NCBI GenBank assembly: GCA_034359265.1
Contig: CP136893.1
Coordinates: 42,977,501-43,041,500 of the forward strand
Reading direction: 5' to 3'
DNA from: Canna indica
Taxonomy: Eukaryota; Streptophyta; Magnoliopsida; Zingiberales; Cannaceae
Length of the DNA: 64,000 nt
In this document: one piece after another, positions 35,178 to 46,599 of the stretch
How the letters are laid out: the number at the start of each line of letters is the position of its first letter
Numbering within the stretch: the stretch's first letter is position 1
Notes under the pieces: model-generated
What the model was told of the DNA's origin: nothing
The model's input: the letters and a program-made list of their open reading frames with translations, nothing else
Databases searched by the model: none
Program-made: the position numbers and the translations under genes

Positions 35178-36949
35178 TGTTGGGTGAAATGACCACACTA
35201 GAGGGGGGTGAATAGTGTGTTAACTAAATTTATCGCCTAATTCCGGTTTTAATCGTTTACTTTATTACTTAGGCAATTTACGATTGAATGACTAAATGCG
35301 GAAGTGAGTAATAAAGATAAGCAATATGATACACAAAGAAAATAATACTAACACGAGTATTTATAGTGGTTCGGCCCTAATGCCTACTCCACTACCTAAG
35401 CACCCCGCTTAGGATTTCCAAACTAAGTTTACTAGATTAAATAGTTTCCCTTACACAGAGGACTTTGACTCGAAGAGTCTCACTCTCAACCTAAGGCACT
35501 TCCACACCCGGAAGTCTCCGCCTTCTCACCGAGAGCACTCTTCCACCTTAACCTAAGGGACAACTCAACTAATCCTAGTAATCTATGTTTACACCGGTGG
35601 AATTAAGCCTCAAACACAAAGGCAACCACCTACTAAATCAACCTAGCACTCTAGGTTTACACGAACTCAAATACAATGAAATAACAAGAAAATACAATAA
35701 TAAATGGAGCAATAAATCAAACAATAAAGTACTTAGCTCCACACAAAGTTTCCTAGCTTCCTCTTGATGCCTTTGATGGTGAATCAATGAAGTCAAGGCT
35801 CAATCAAAGGGATGAGATATCAAAGCTAGGGTTTTCACGGGATTAACTCAATGAAATCTTAGAATTGATTAAAGGATGGCTCAAGGAGGTTAGGAGTGAT
35901 CGAAAAGATGTTTAAGGAAGGCTGGGTTTGGGTATTTATAACCCTACAATGGAAACAACGTGTCAACGGGTGAAAAACTAGCCGTTTCCGCCATTCGGTC
36001 GCATGTCGGTCGACCGACCGATCGACCGACCGATCGACCGCCCGCGACCACTGCGCCTTCTGTGAGTTATGCACACTGTTCGATCGATCGATGGGTCGAC
36101 CAAATGAATCGTGAGATCAGCGATCCATAATCCGGTCGACCGAAGCGCTCCTGCCAAGTCACGATTCTTGCGATCCTCAATCCGGTTGATCGATCGGTCG
36201 ACCGAAGACCCTACTGCCAATTTTTGGCTTCTGTCGGTCGACTGACCGGTTGATCAAACCTGGGCTGAACATGGCAGTTTGCTATTTTGCTTGGGTTTTT
36301 CTACTCATTTTTTTTCCATCTTCGCTAAGTCTACTTATATAACATTTACTAACTTTAAGTCAATAACTTTAAAACATAAATGTTATATAAGAATTACCCC
36401 TCATTTGGATTCAATAAAAATATCTAAAAAATCAAAATCCTTAAGAATCAAAATCTAGTTTTTGGGGTCTACTACAAATTTTCAGAAAATGGAAATTTTC
36501 TAACTTCCCGGGTCAAGTATGGGTAGGCTAAAGGCTTCCAAAAAATCCTTTAAAATACATCGTTATCTAGTTTCTACCCAAGAAACAATTACCGCCATTT
36601 TTTATGTCAAGATAATGTCTAGGTCATATAGCCCTCCAAGGAGCTCCTTAGGCTTGGTGAATTTAGGGCGATTTCCGAATTTTCATGTTTTAGGATTCGG
36701 GATTGGTTTTAGGGTTCTTTGCATCATAAAGAGGATTTACAACATATCTAGACACCCTAAACCTAAACTCTAGCTTCTTGAAGAGTTCGAGCACGTCAAC
36801 CAACGTCCTTCCAATTTTCTGATTTCCGATCGCGGACGTCGTGTGCTAACCGATATGGAACTTGAAAGATATCTGAATGAAATATTAGTTCCATATTTAT
36901 TATTATCAAAACCGAGATTAAGACCAAGGTTGAAAACCTTAAGCCAACA
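35178..36949 (-). repeat. 5' LTR of the gag-only copia element
   Basis: 1772 bp, TGTTGGGTGAAATGACC to AAGCCAACA on plus. It is partner of 29084-30862 and keeps the same TCGACCGA cluster near 35990-36250. Confidence 0.9.
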
Positions 36950-36954
36950 GGTTT

Positions 36955-38105
36955 TTCTATATGTACTAGGATAAGATGACTATGGAAATATATCGTTAAT
37001 CTTTCGGCCGAGATGACCAGGGCAAAGGCGAGCTTCTCTAGCATTTGGAATCTAGTTTCTGGTCCTTGGAGGACCTTGCTGACTAAGTAGATCGTGTTCT
37101 GATCATTCCCTTGTTTTTGGACTAATACCGAACTGAGGGCGTTCTCCATAACTATGAGGTAGAGGAAGAGTGTTTTTCCCTGCTGGAGTTTGTCCAGAAC
37201 TGGAGGGCTAGTAAGGAAACTTTTGAGCTCCTCGAATGCTTGTTTGCACTTCTCGTCCTACTAGAAGTCATGTTTCTTCCTTAGGATTTTGAAGAAGGGT
37301 GCGACCCTATCAGCCGACCTGGAGAGGAATCTTTATGTTGTTTCTTCTCATCCTCCTTTATGTTGTGCGGGCTATGCATCTCTTTGATGGCCCGACATTT
37401 CTCAGGATTAGCTTCGATCCCTCGGTTGGTAAGCATGAAACAAGGAACTTGCTGGTGAACCTCAAAGGCGCACTTCTCCATATTTAATCTCATGTTTTAG
37501 CGTCTGAGCTAGTTGAAGATTTCGTTGAGATCACTACAATGATCTTCGATGGCCAATGTTGTCTACGTACACCTCCATATTTCCACCGATCTACTATTCA
37601 AAGACTTTGTTCATCAAGGGCTAGTATGTAGCTGTTGCATTCTTGAACCTGAAGGGCATTACTCTGTAGCAAAAGTTTGACATGCTTGGTAATGAACGTT
37701 GTCTTCTCTTCATCTTCCAAATGCATTCGAATCTGATTGTAGCTTGAGTAGGCATCCATGAAGCTCAGGTACTAGTACCCTGAGGAGCCATTGACAAGCT
37801 TGTCTATGCTTGGTAGCGAGTAGGAGTCTTTCGGGCAGACCTTGTTTAGGTTGATGAAATCAACACACATTCGCCATTTTCCATCAATGCTTCTTGACCA
37901 TCACGATACTTGCAAACCATGTAGTAAATCTGATTTCTTTGATAAAATTTGCTTTAAATTTTTTTCCAATATATTTGAAAGATGCTTGTTGGCGCTCGGC
38001 TGCAAGCTTTCTTTATTTCTGCGCCACAAGCTTGACCTGAGGGTCAGTGGCGAGCTTGTGGTAGATGACCCGGGGGTCTATCCCTAGCATGTCGGATAGT
38101 GCCAA
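36955..38105 (-). pseudogene. Tat copy B reverse transcriptase / RNase H, broken
   Basis: On minus from 38105: 'DMLGIDPRVI.HKL', the segment preceding Tat RT; then RT with 'RLNMEKCAFEV' and 'RGIEANPEKCRAI' (37281-37493); then the RNase H entry with 'VSKVLQGPETRFQMLEKLAFALV' (37149-36996). It ends at the copia insertion and resumes at 29083. Several stops and shifts, and an intact YxDD box is not visible, so it is dead. It lies directly against the CACTA end at 38106. Confidence 0.8.
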
Positions 38106-38539
38106 CACTACTGGAATAACGAGCATCAGCAATGGCTGGATCCGTTGCTACACTATTGTTGAAGACCATCAGCAACGGTTCCTCCCGTTGCTACGTAGCA
38201 GTTGTAAAAGATCGCGTACCTGATAACTTAATAATGGATTTGCAACGGTCTCTCACGCCGTTGTTAATAATATTATCGGCAATGGTTCTACAACGAGTTA
38301 TTTCCGTTGTTGATACATCATCAACCATGGCTCAGCAACGAGGCGCGGCTGTTGCTACTACTTTTATCAGCAACGGTTGAGCAATGGCGCGTTGACTATT
38401 ACGGATATTGCCATCAGCAACCGCCGTCACGCCGTTGCAAAGCCTTTGCTGAAAGGTTGTTGCTAAGCCATTGTTGTTGTTCATCAGCAACGGCTTTAAG
38501 TTTCAGCAATAGCTTTAAGTGTACACCACTGGACTGACA

Positions 38540-39170
38540 TGTCATCTGTCTCAGTATGGCTAGCATCTCCGCCATCATCTCACTCTATCGTGCGACCGTC
38601 TCCTCCAATGTCGATATCCTCATGTTCTGATCATTAATCCTGGAGGTGGAGGGCCGCTCACCGACTGCTGGAGGGGTCGGTGCCCCAAGTGGCCTGAGCA
38701 CGGCTCGTCTATGGCCACTATCAGCAAAGACATAGATGCAGCCATGGTCCCAGCCACCAGCAGCCTCGACCCACGCTCCCGCGTCAAAGTCCTCGGGGTT
38801 GCCCCCTCACTGCGTCACTGTCTGAGTGTAGGTCTCCTACACGAGTTTGGTTTTTGTTCATATTTTTTCTAAAACTTAAATTATAAATAAATAATGCATA
38901 ATTGAAACAAATATACTTACCATGATGACTGCAGCATGGGTGCCGATGTACTCCCCCGTCCCATGTCCTCTATGGTGAGTCCACTCAAATACCTTAATTG
39001 GGAAGGGTTGCTGGATAGTCCCGTCATCCATCACCATCGTCTATATTTACAAAACAAATACATTAATTAGTACACAGAGTAACAAATAAAATATATAACT
39101 CAAAATAAGGTATAATACTTACCATGCGTCTCGCGTGCATGACAAATGAAATAGAGCCGCCAGTGTGACG
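38540..39170 (-). pseudogene. CACTA Transposase_24-like (PF03004) segment
   Basis: On minus at about 39170-39121 the frame reads HTGGSISFVMHARRM, the family signature. After an intron-like AT-rich gap (about 39040-39120) and another (38850-38920), it ends with a W.EAAGG....IYVF segment and a coiled-coil tail. It matches 27640-28690 in order and gap layout. It is joined directly to TNP2-like sequence at its upstream side, so the region between the two genes has been lost. Confidence 0.7.
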
Positions 39171-39179
39171 CGCTCCTCC

Positions 39180-39650
39180 CCCGACAACATGTCGTAGGCC
39201 GAGAAATCATTGATTTCCCACAAGATCGTGGCGTTTAAATTGAAGTTTTGCTTTCGATGATAATCATAAGTGATAGCTCCCTCAGTCCACAAATATTTTT
39301 AATTCATTTACTAGGGGTCTAAGAAATACGTCAATTTCTTTTCGCGGACCCTTAGGACCCAGAATAATCATCAAAAGATAAATAAATTCATCTTTCATAC
39401 ACATTGACGGCGGCAAATTATAAACTATTAGCAGCACCAGTCAAACTGAATAAGGAGTTGAATAATGACCAAATAGATTAAAATCATCCGTGCACAATCC
39501 CAATTTGATATTTCTAGTATTCCTTGCAAATGAAGGATAACATCTATCCAAATGTTTCCATACTTCACTGTCGGATGGATGAGTCATTTCTGTATCATCA
39601 TGACTTCTTGCATGCCAACTCATGTAGGGAGTCGTCTTTTCCGACATGAA
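39180..39650 (-). pseudogene. CACTA TNP2-type transposase (PF02992) fragment
   Basis: The minus frame at 39647-39441 has 'YMSWHARSHDD', 'HPSDSEVWK' and 'NIKLGLCTDDFN.FGHYST', the core of the CACTA transposase. Across frame changes follow 'YNLPPSMCMK', 'GPKGPRKEIDVFLRPLVNELK' and 'INDFSAYDMLSG', in the order usual for TNP2. N- and C-terminal parts are missing and stops are present, so no active transposase. Confidence 0.8.
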
Positions 39651-39990
39651 TAATCATTGAAGCCTCGGTGTTAGTGGAAAATACCGAAGCACCGGAGTCC
39701 ACTATGGACTCCAGCACCGGTGTCCACTATGGACTATGGCGTCGACATCTAGTGTCCGACATTGGACACTAGACATTAGTATGGCATCCGACGGTCGGCC
39801 GAAACCCTAATGTTTAGGGTTTCGGCTAGCCCTAGTAAAGGAGAAGAGAAGGGGGAGCTAATACCTGGAAATAGTTCGACGTCGAAGGGCGCGGCGGGCG
39901 GCGTCGGCAGGCGGCATCGGCGGCGTCGGTAGAGAAGGAGGAAGCAGAGAAGAAAGGGGTCGGGCGCGATCGTGATCGCGAGTTAAATAA
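39651..39990. other. CACTA internal sequence with a short repeat
   Basis: Contains two near copies of 'tccactatggactccagcaccgg' (39695-39735) and a self-complementary stretch around 'aaccctaatgtttagggtt' (39803-39821). A GC-rich 'ggcgtcggcaggcggcatcgg' segment follows. No gene. Confidence 0.4.
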
Positions 39991-40415
39991 ACTTATCAGC
40001 AACGACTCACTTATCTATTGCAAAGCCATTGTTAATAAATAGATATCATCAACAATGACCACTCGTCCATTGCAGAGCCGTTGTTGATAAGTATTTCATT
40101 TTCGCACCGCAAGTGCACCATCGACTAAAGAGCAACGGTGTAGAAACCGTAAGTAGGCCGTTGCTATTGTGATAATATCATTAGCAACGGCCGACGCGGC
40201 CTTTAGTAAGCCGTTGCTGATAAGTTATTTCCTTTGCGCGCCACGTTCGTGCCATCCACTATTAGTAATGGCCCGAGCGGCCGTAAATAGGGGTGAGCAA
40301 CAGTTCGGTTCGGTTAATATCCGAACCAAAAATTCAGTTAATCGAACCGAACCAAAAAAAATCTTTTAACCGTTTACCTAATCGAAAAAATTTGGTTAAT
40401 TTGGTTCAGTTAACC

Positions 40416-42959
40416 TGTCACACCGCGACTGAGGGTAGTGTGATTGGCCAGGGCCCACATCCTGCCCTGTAGCCTACTGACTTCATTGACATGAAGAAAC
40501 CAAAACATATCAACTGAAGAAACTTAACATACTTTATAAAAAGTTTGCAAGTCACAATGTATAAGTTTTTCAAAACAAGAAGAAACATCAACGTCAAATC
40601 CAAATGGTCAAATATCAAGTTTTACAATTCTTTTCAATTGTAACCGTCAGTGCAGAAATAAAGCCAACATAACTAGGACTAGTCTAAGACTCATGGACGC
40701 CGCTACGAGATATGGCATCGCCTCTGCCCTCCAGCTGCACCATGTCAACACCAAGCTACTGCTCATGCTCTACAAAAATAGAAATAAACTGTGAGTCCAC
40801 TTGGGACTCAGTGAGTGGCTCAATTGAACCTCCACTTAAGCCTCAGTCATGGATATGTATATATTACAAGGCAATAAAGGAATATACAACGAGGTAAGGT
40901 GTGTTTCAAATGCAACTATCGACCCTCAACGGATCCATGAGTATCCATTGTACATGATAACCTACCACCTTGGCTTAACACGCCTCTGGCATCCGGCCCT
41001 TGGGCCTACTCATAGCAATAAATATCCTAGCTACAGCTGTCCCTACCATATCAGGTAGTATCATACTGTCCATCGGCCACATCATCTCAAGATGCAGGCA
41101 AACAATCCCGGGCCGTCGACTAGGATGGCCACTAGTCTCCGGACACCGTCTGGGGTAAGGATAGCTAGTCCCACCCAACTGGGGTCTGGCACCTAGCGGG
41201 CCCGATGGCACACCTCTAGACCCAACTAGCCGAGCTGAGCATTGGTCATTTCCGACCTCCTCGCTCCTCGGCGGACTATCTCAAGCACATTACATATTCA
41301 ATATCCTAAGGTTTCCATATATATATATATATACCTCGGGCCTTTGCCCGTATCTAGCCATGTCCGGCTACTAGGTCAACAATTCATGCTGCCCCTTTTA
41401 GTATATGTGCACCTACAATCTCTAATTTTCCAAAAATATACAAGCAGTCATAGAAGTGTTATCGTCTCATATCTAAGTTTCCATAAATGTTCTATGAACA
41501 TCTAGTGGCACCTTACATGTTAACTAGCCTTCTACACTGTCTTAGGTGAGAATTTCCATGAGTCAACCTTGGAATACCATCCAAGAACATTTAGGGCAGC
41601 ATACATAATTTAAAGAAAAAATGCTCAAATATTACATCATTCATCATATATAACCATAATGCACATACCTAACAATTCTTATACTACCTTAGGAATATTA
41701 GCACAATAAGGAGCAACTATCTAGCATGGCAAGGTAGTAATAAATTTAAATAACATGTATGAATTATAAAACATGGTAACATTGTCAACATCCAAGTTTA
41801 AGGATCAAATGTTAAGTATGGTTACAATCTAGCATTTCTACAATTCAAATCAATTAAGCTACTTGGTAAGTTTGATGTTCTTCCTAAGTATTGTCATATC
41901 CCTATGTGTGATCCCTAAGATCATGAAATTTCCATCTAAGACAAGTCTCTCCTCCTCTCCCCAACCTTGGCCAAACCATGAGCAAGGGAAACCTTGCTCG
42001 GCCAAGGTCCTTGGGTAGGGAAAGATGGAAGAGACCTTAGCTATACATTGTCTCTTCAATTTCACATACTTCTTAAATACCAATGATCAACTTACCCTTC
42101 CCCTCACCCTTGGTCGAACCCTCTCCATGAATCTTAGGATTCATTCAGCCACTTCAAGGGGTTTTAAAGGGGACATGCTTCATATTACGTGAGGAGTTCA
42201 TAGGACTACATCAAAATAGCAGTATAAGGGCATCTAAGGGCCTTCTCGCCATCAGGGGAATCTGGGGAAATTTCGACATGACCTTTCCCCTTTTCCCATG
42301 ACTCGGCAGCCCCAAAAATACATAGATCGGCGATTAAAACAGCGAGATCCGACAAGAAACATCATAAAATAGTGAGTACATATCGTTGAAATCATGGATC
42401 GTCGAGAAAAATCACGATAACTCGACCTATCATCTAGGGTTCGGCCACCCGCCTCCCCTAAACTTTTAAAGTCTTAACCACTCACCTAGATCGCCATGAA
42501 ATAAGGATCGGGTGATGACAACTTGAGAATTTTCGGCGACGATGCGAATTTCGGATCGATCCAAGCCTCAAGCCCCCTTCATGCTCCTTCTCCTCTTTCT
42601 CCCTTGCGGCCTTATGCGACTCAATGGTTGAGTCGCACGGCTGCCTTATGGGGGGGTTTTATCCCCTCAACCATCTTTTCAAAGATGGTTTCAAGGCTCA
42701 CTTAAGTCATACTCGAAACTCGACTAAACCCGAACTCGACTCGGGTTCCGACCCAACCCATAACATGACTCGAGTTGACTTAATTTAAGGTATGATTTTA
42801 TAAAAGGAAAGTTAATTATCCAAATAGTCTTCATGATTCATTAGCCGAGTCATACCTTTTCACTCGAGGCGGTCCTGAGGCTCGACTCGACTACCCCCGG
42901 GTTCGACGCGCTGCACCAAAATAGATTTTTATATTAAAAAACTTTTTCTAGGTCTTACA
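40416..42959 (-). repeat. 3' LTR of the Tekay-like element
   Basis: 2544 bp. It contains about 190 bp (40660-40846) that the other LTR lacks; elsewhere the two align closely. Small ORFs within it are not supported. Confidence 0.85.
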
Positions 42960-42975
42960 ACCTTACCCCCTTAAG
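42960..42975 (-). other. Polypurine tract of the Tekay-like element
   Basis: Read on minus, TTAAGGGGGTAAGGT stands directly before the LTR start TGTAAGACC. This places plus-strand priming and the 3' LTR boundary. Confidence 0.7.
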
Positions 42976-43385
42976 GGAAATTCGTCCTTGAATTTACTTG
43001 AATAACAAGGACTTACCGGCTGCTCGAACAAGGAATGGTCGGGCTCTCTCATGTCCTGCTCTATCTCCCATGTGGCCTCTTGCCCGGAATTTTCTTTGGA
43101 CCTTAGCTTTCTGATTTGGCGATCAAGAATCTCTACCGACCTTTCCTCGAATGAGATGGCTGAATCTACCTTGATAGAATAGGGCTCGATCACATGCGAA
43201 TCATCTTTTACATACTTTCACAACATAGACACATGGAAGACCGGGTGCACTCTGCTCAGGCTAGGAGGCAATGCCAGCTCATAGGCCACTTCGCCCCTCC
43301 GCTTGAGAACGGGAAAAGGCCCAATGTATCTTGGGCCCAGCTTCCCCTTCTTCCCAAATCGGACCACCCCATGGATTTTCTGCTC
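42963..43385 (-). pseudogene. Integrase C-terminus and chromodomain-like tail
   Basis: The frame 43436-43218 has '[16 protein letters not shown]' and '[21 protein letters not shown]', the conserved end of Ty3 integrases. The next frame (43193-42963) has 'SVEILDRQIRKLRSKE...EATWE.E.DMRE', like the chromodomain tail of Tekay elements but lacking its central 'VKVLWRN' part. It is joined directly to RNase H, so all of the integrase catalytic core is deleted. Confidence 0.8.
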
Positions 43386-44478
43386 AGCGCATTTGCTACC
43401 ACATTTGCTTTCCCCGGATGATACATAATGGTGCAATCATAGTCCTTTAGGAGCTCCAGCCACCTCCTTTGCCTAAGGTTCAGCTCCTTTTTGGTAAGCA
43501 AGTACTGGAGACTCTTGTGATTTGTGTAGATTTCGCAAGTCTCCCCGTACAAGTAGTGCCTCCAAAGCTTAAGTGCAAAGACCACTGCTGCTAATTCTAG
43601 GTCATGCGTCAGATAGTTCTTCTCATGAACTTTCAACTGGCGAGACGCATAAACAATCACTCTGCCACACTGCATCAAGACGTAGCCCAGACCAATCCGA
43701 GAGGCATCACAGAAAACCACAAACCCTCCTGAGCCTGAAGGTACAGCCAACACAGGTGCAGATGTCAAACATGCCTTGAGCTTTTGAAAGGTCGCCTCGC
43801 ATTTGTCATCCCAAACAAATCTGACCTTCTTCTGGGTCAACCGAGACAGAGGGGCTGCAATTATGGAGAAATTCTCCATAAACTTCTGGTAATAGCCGGC
43901 CAACCCAAGAAAACTACGGACCTCGGTCACACTAGTCGGCCGCTTCAAGTTCTGAACCACTTCAATCTTGGCAGGATCTATCCTTATTCCTTCCTTGGAC
44001 ACTACATGGTCCAAGAACCCTACACTTTCCAACCAAAATTCACACTTGGAAAAGTTGGCAAACAAGCGATGCTCTCTAAGGGTTTCCAGGACTATTCTCA
44101 GGTGCTTAGAGTGCTCTTCCTCACTCTTGGAGTAAACCAGAATGTCGTCAATGAAGACGATCACAAAGCTGCCCAGGTACTCCTTAAATATCCTATTCAT
44201 TAGGTCCATGAAGGCAGCAGGTGCATTGGTTAGGCCAAAGGACATCACTAGGAACTCATAGTGACTGTAGCAAGTCCTAAAGGTCGTCTTTGGCACATCA
44301 CAGTCTCGAATTCTCAACTGATGGTATCCGGACCTCAGATCTATCTTTGAAAACCATTGAGCCCCCTGCAGCTGGTTAACAGAACGTCTATCCTCGACAA
44401 AGGGTAGCGATTTTTAATAGTCACCTTGTTCAGCTGCCTATAATCAATGCACATGTGCATCGACCCATCCTTCTTCTT
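43386..44478 (-). pseudogene. Tekay-like reverse transcriptase and RNase H
   Basis: RT shows '[16 protein letters not shown]' and the catalytic FIDDILVYS box (about 44170-44140). RNase H follows with '[15 protein letters not shown]', '[16 protein letters not shown]', '[11 protein letters not shown]' and the closing '[17 protein letters not shown]'. In 'YTNHKSL' the usual catalytic Asp is Asn. RT is split by a frame break and stop at about 44318-44478. Both the loss of the RNase H Asp and the frame break make it inactive. Confidence 0.85.
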
Positions 44479-45611
44479 CATGAAGAGAACTGGTGCACCC
44501 AGGGTGACACACTCAGCCGGATGAACCTTAGGTCTAGCATTTCCTGTAATTGCACCTTTAGCTCTCTGAGTTCGGCCGATGTCATCCTGTAACGGGGAAT
44601 AGAAATTGGTTTCATCCCGGGCTGCAGATCAATGCAAAAATTGACCTCCCTTCTGGGCGGCAACCCTAGTAATTCCTTGGGAAACACATCAGGGAATTCA
44701 CAGACCACGGGAGTTCCACTGACATGCTTTGCTTCACCCCCTTCCTCCTCGACCACAGATACAAAGGCCAGGAAAGGTTGGCAGCCGCCCCTAAGCAATT
44801 TGCGAGCCTTTAGGGCTGAGATGACCCCTATCGGCTTGCTACCTCCCTCTACTTGGAAGATGAATTGCGGCAACCCAGGCTTATTAAGCATCACTGCTTT
44901 GGCTCTACAGTCCAACATTGTGTAATGCTCTGCCAGCCAGTCCATGCCAAGGATGACGTCAAGCTCAAGAGTGGGTAGGAGTGTCAAATCCGCACTCAGC
45001 ACATGGCTGCATATGAGCACTTCACATCCTTGATAAATTGAGGTTGCTAAGATTGCATCGCCTGTAGGCGTTGATACCATTAATGGCCCATCAAGTATGG
45101 AGGGTGCCATTGGTAGCTTTGCAGCAAATATGGTAGACAAAAATGAGTTCGTGGCACCCGGATCAAATAATACATACGCAGCAGACGAACATACTAAAAT
45201 AGTACCTGTCGCCACTGCTTTGGAAGCCTCTGTCCCATCACGGTTCATAGCATATACTCGCGTAGGCGGCCTCTCTGAATAATTGGTCTGCGACCCCTTA
45301 TTCTGAGTCTGCCCTTTCGGTGCTACTGACCCTACTGATATAGGTGCTTTAACCCTTGACTGCTCAGGCTTCTGACCAGTTCCCTCAAGGCAGTTCTTCT
45401 TGAAATGTCTGACTCGACCACACTTGAAGCAAGCATTAGTGCGGTTAAGGCAGGACCCCCAATGCCTCCGACTGCAGCTGCCACACTGCGGCGCCTCAGA
45501 TCTCTGAGAACCACCTCCTAACACTGTCGACCTCACTGACCCGGTCCCTGGGCCCCTATGGCCCCGGTTGCCATTCTGCCCCCGACTTTGCTGCTGCTCT
45601 GCTATGGGCAT
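44479..45611 (-). pseudogene. Tekay-like gag zinc knuckle, protease and RT start
   Basis: One open frame carries a CxxC-type knuckle region ('CGSCSRRHWGSC', 'CFKCGRVRHFKKNC', where the usual GH is RH), then the protease. The protease active site reads FDPGATNSF where D-S/T-G is expected, and is followed by 'LDVILGMDWLAEH'. The frame then enters the RT leader '[13 protein letters not shown]....P.YRM'. The start ATG is internal; the true gag start lies further right. Confidence 0.85.
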
Positions 45612-45647
45612 TGCCCCCTCGGAGTGCCAAGGTCGACTACCAATACC

Positions 45648-45935
45648 CTATGATCGGAACTTCTTCTTAGCAGGCCCGTCATTTCTCTCGAACGGCACCA
45701 AAGCTTCTTTTCGCAGGGCTTCATCCACTACCCGAGCTAGTGTAGATTCCTCGGTGTAATGAATAAGCCTGCCAATTTGTGGCCTCAATCCTGCCACGAA
45801 CCTCTTGACCCTGGCGGTCTCAGTTGCCACTAGGGTGGGATGGTACTTGGAGAGACGATTAAACTCCATCTCATACTCTGACACTGTCATGCCAAAATCA
45901 CTCAGCCCATGCCGACCCCACAGAAAACAATACAT
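45648..45935 (-). pseudogene. Tekay-like gag core fragment
   Basis: 'GMTVSEYEMEFNRLSKYHP' and 'ARVKRFVAGLRPQI' are the standard Retrotrans_gag segment of Tekay/Del elements. The N-terminal half of Gag is missing, and a frame break separates this from the zinc-knuckle frame at 45611. Confidence 0.8.
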
Positions 45936-46590
45936 TCATACGATCCAACCCGGCCCAAACCTAGCAATCATACAAGTCGGTCGCTAGAATCTATCTAGTG
46001 AGCCTTCTACCCGGGCCCTCTCTGGTTGGGTATGGCTCACCCAACCAAATCCACTCGGGTCTAAAGTTAGTGTGGCTCCCCTTGGGTCTAACGTCAGCGT
46101 GGCTAACTCACGCAGTATCAAGACCCAAAATTCACACGTCGAGTCGGGACCAACTTGCCAAGTCGGTACGCTTCTCGGCTCGGCCATCGCTCATCCACAA
46201 GCACAACCACAATCAATATCCATGCACAGTATGCACAAGTACATAAAGAATATTTTCTACCGACAACCGGGGTACGCGTCTACGCGCCCCAACTCGACCC
46301 TCTCTTGGGTCTAACCTCTTGGCTCTATGTTTCATCACCCAATTTACTGCCACTATCGCTTAGTGCAGCATTGGGAGCCTCCATTACACTATCACAGAAA
46401 AGAGAAAGTTTCCTGTCACATAATAAATTTTTAACATAAGCTTTGAAAAGTTACTAACCGCATGGTGCGCTGAGTGCAGGAGTGGTCGTCAAATTTCGTA
46501 GCATAACTATACCGTATGTTGGCACGCTAGCATATGCCTCATACGGTACCCAACACTGAGTCATAGATAAGACCTAACCTAGTGCTCTGA
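45936..46590 (-). other. Tekay-like leader / unrecognised internal sequence
   Basis: Lies between the gag fragment and the PBS. It holds repeats of 'gggtctaa.gt.agcgtggct' (46055-46105). No known protein. The plus-strand ORFs here overlap one another and are not supported. Confidence 0.45.
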
Positions 46591-46599
46591 TACAAACTT
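46580..46599 (-). other. Primer binding site of the Tekay-like element
   Basis: On minus, directly after the LTR end ...TGTGACA, stands AAGTTTGTATCAGAGCAC. TTGTATCAGAGC is close to the initiator-Met tRNA complement TGGTATCAGAGC. Confidence 0.75.

Larger units (their letters stand above)
29084..36949 (-). mobile_element. Ty1/copia LTR retrotransposon, gag only (non-autonomous)
   Basis: Two LTRs (29084-30862 and 35178-36949) with TGTTGG...CCAACA ends bound a 4.3-kb interior. The flanks are ggatt (29079-29083) and ggttt (36950-36954), a 5-bp duplication with one change. On minus the order is 5' LTR (right), PBS TGGTATCAGAG matching initiator Met tRNA, gag, about 2.8 kb of AT-rich non-coding DNA, PPT AAAAAGGGGGAGAT, and 3' LTR (left). 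No protease, integrase or RT is recognisable, so it must have used enzymes from a relative. It sits inside RNase H of Tat copy B. Confidence 0.9.

Noticed and set aside
43573..44203. Plus-strand ORFs opposite the Tekay-like RT
   Set aside because: The minus frame has the full RT and RNase H motif series; the plus frames are shadows.
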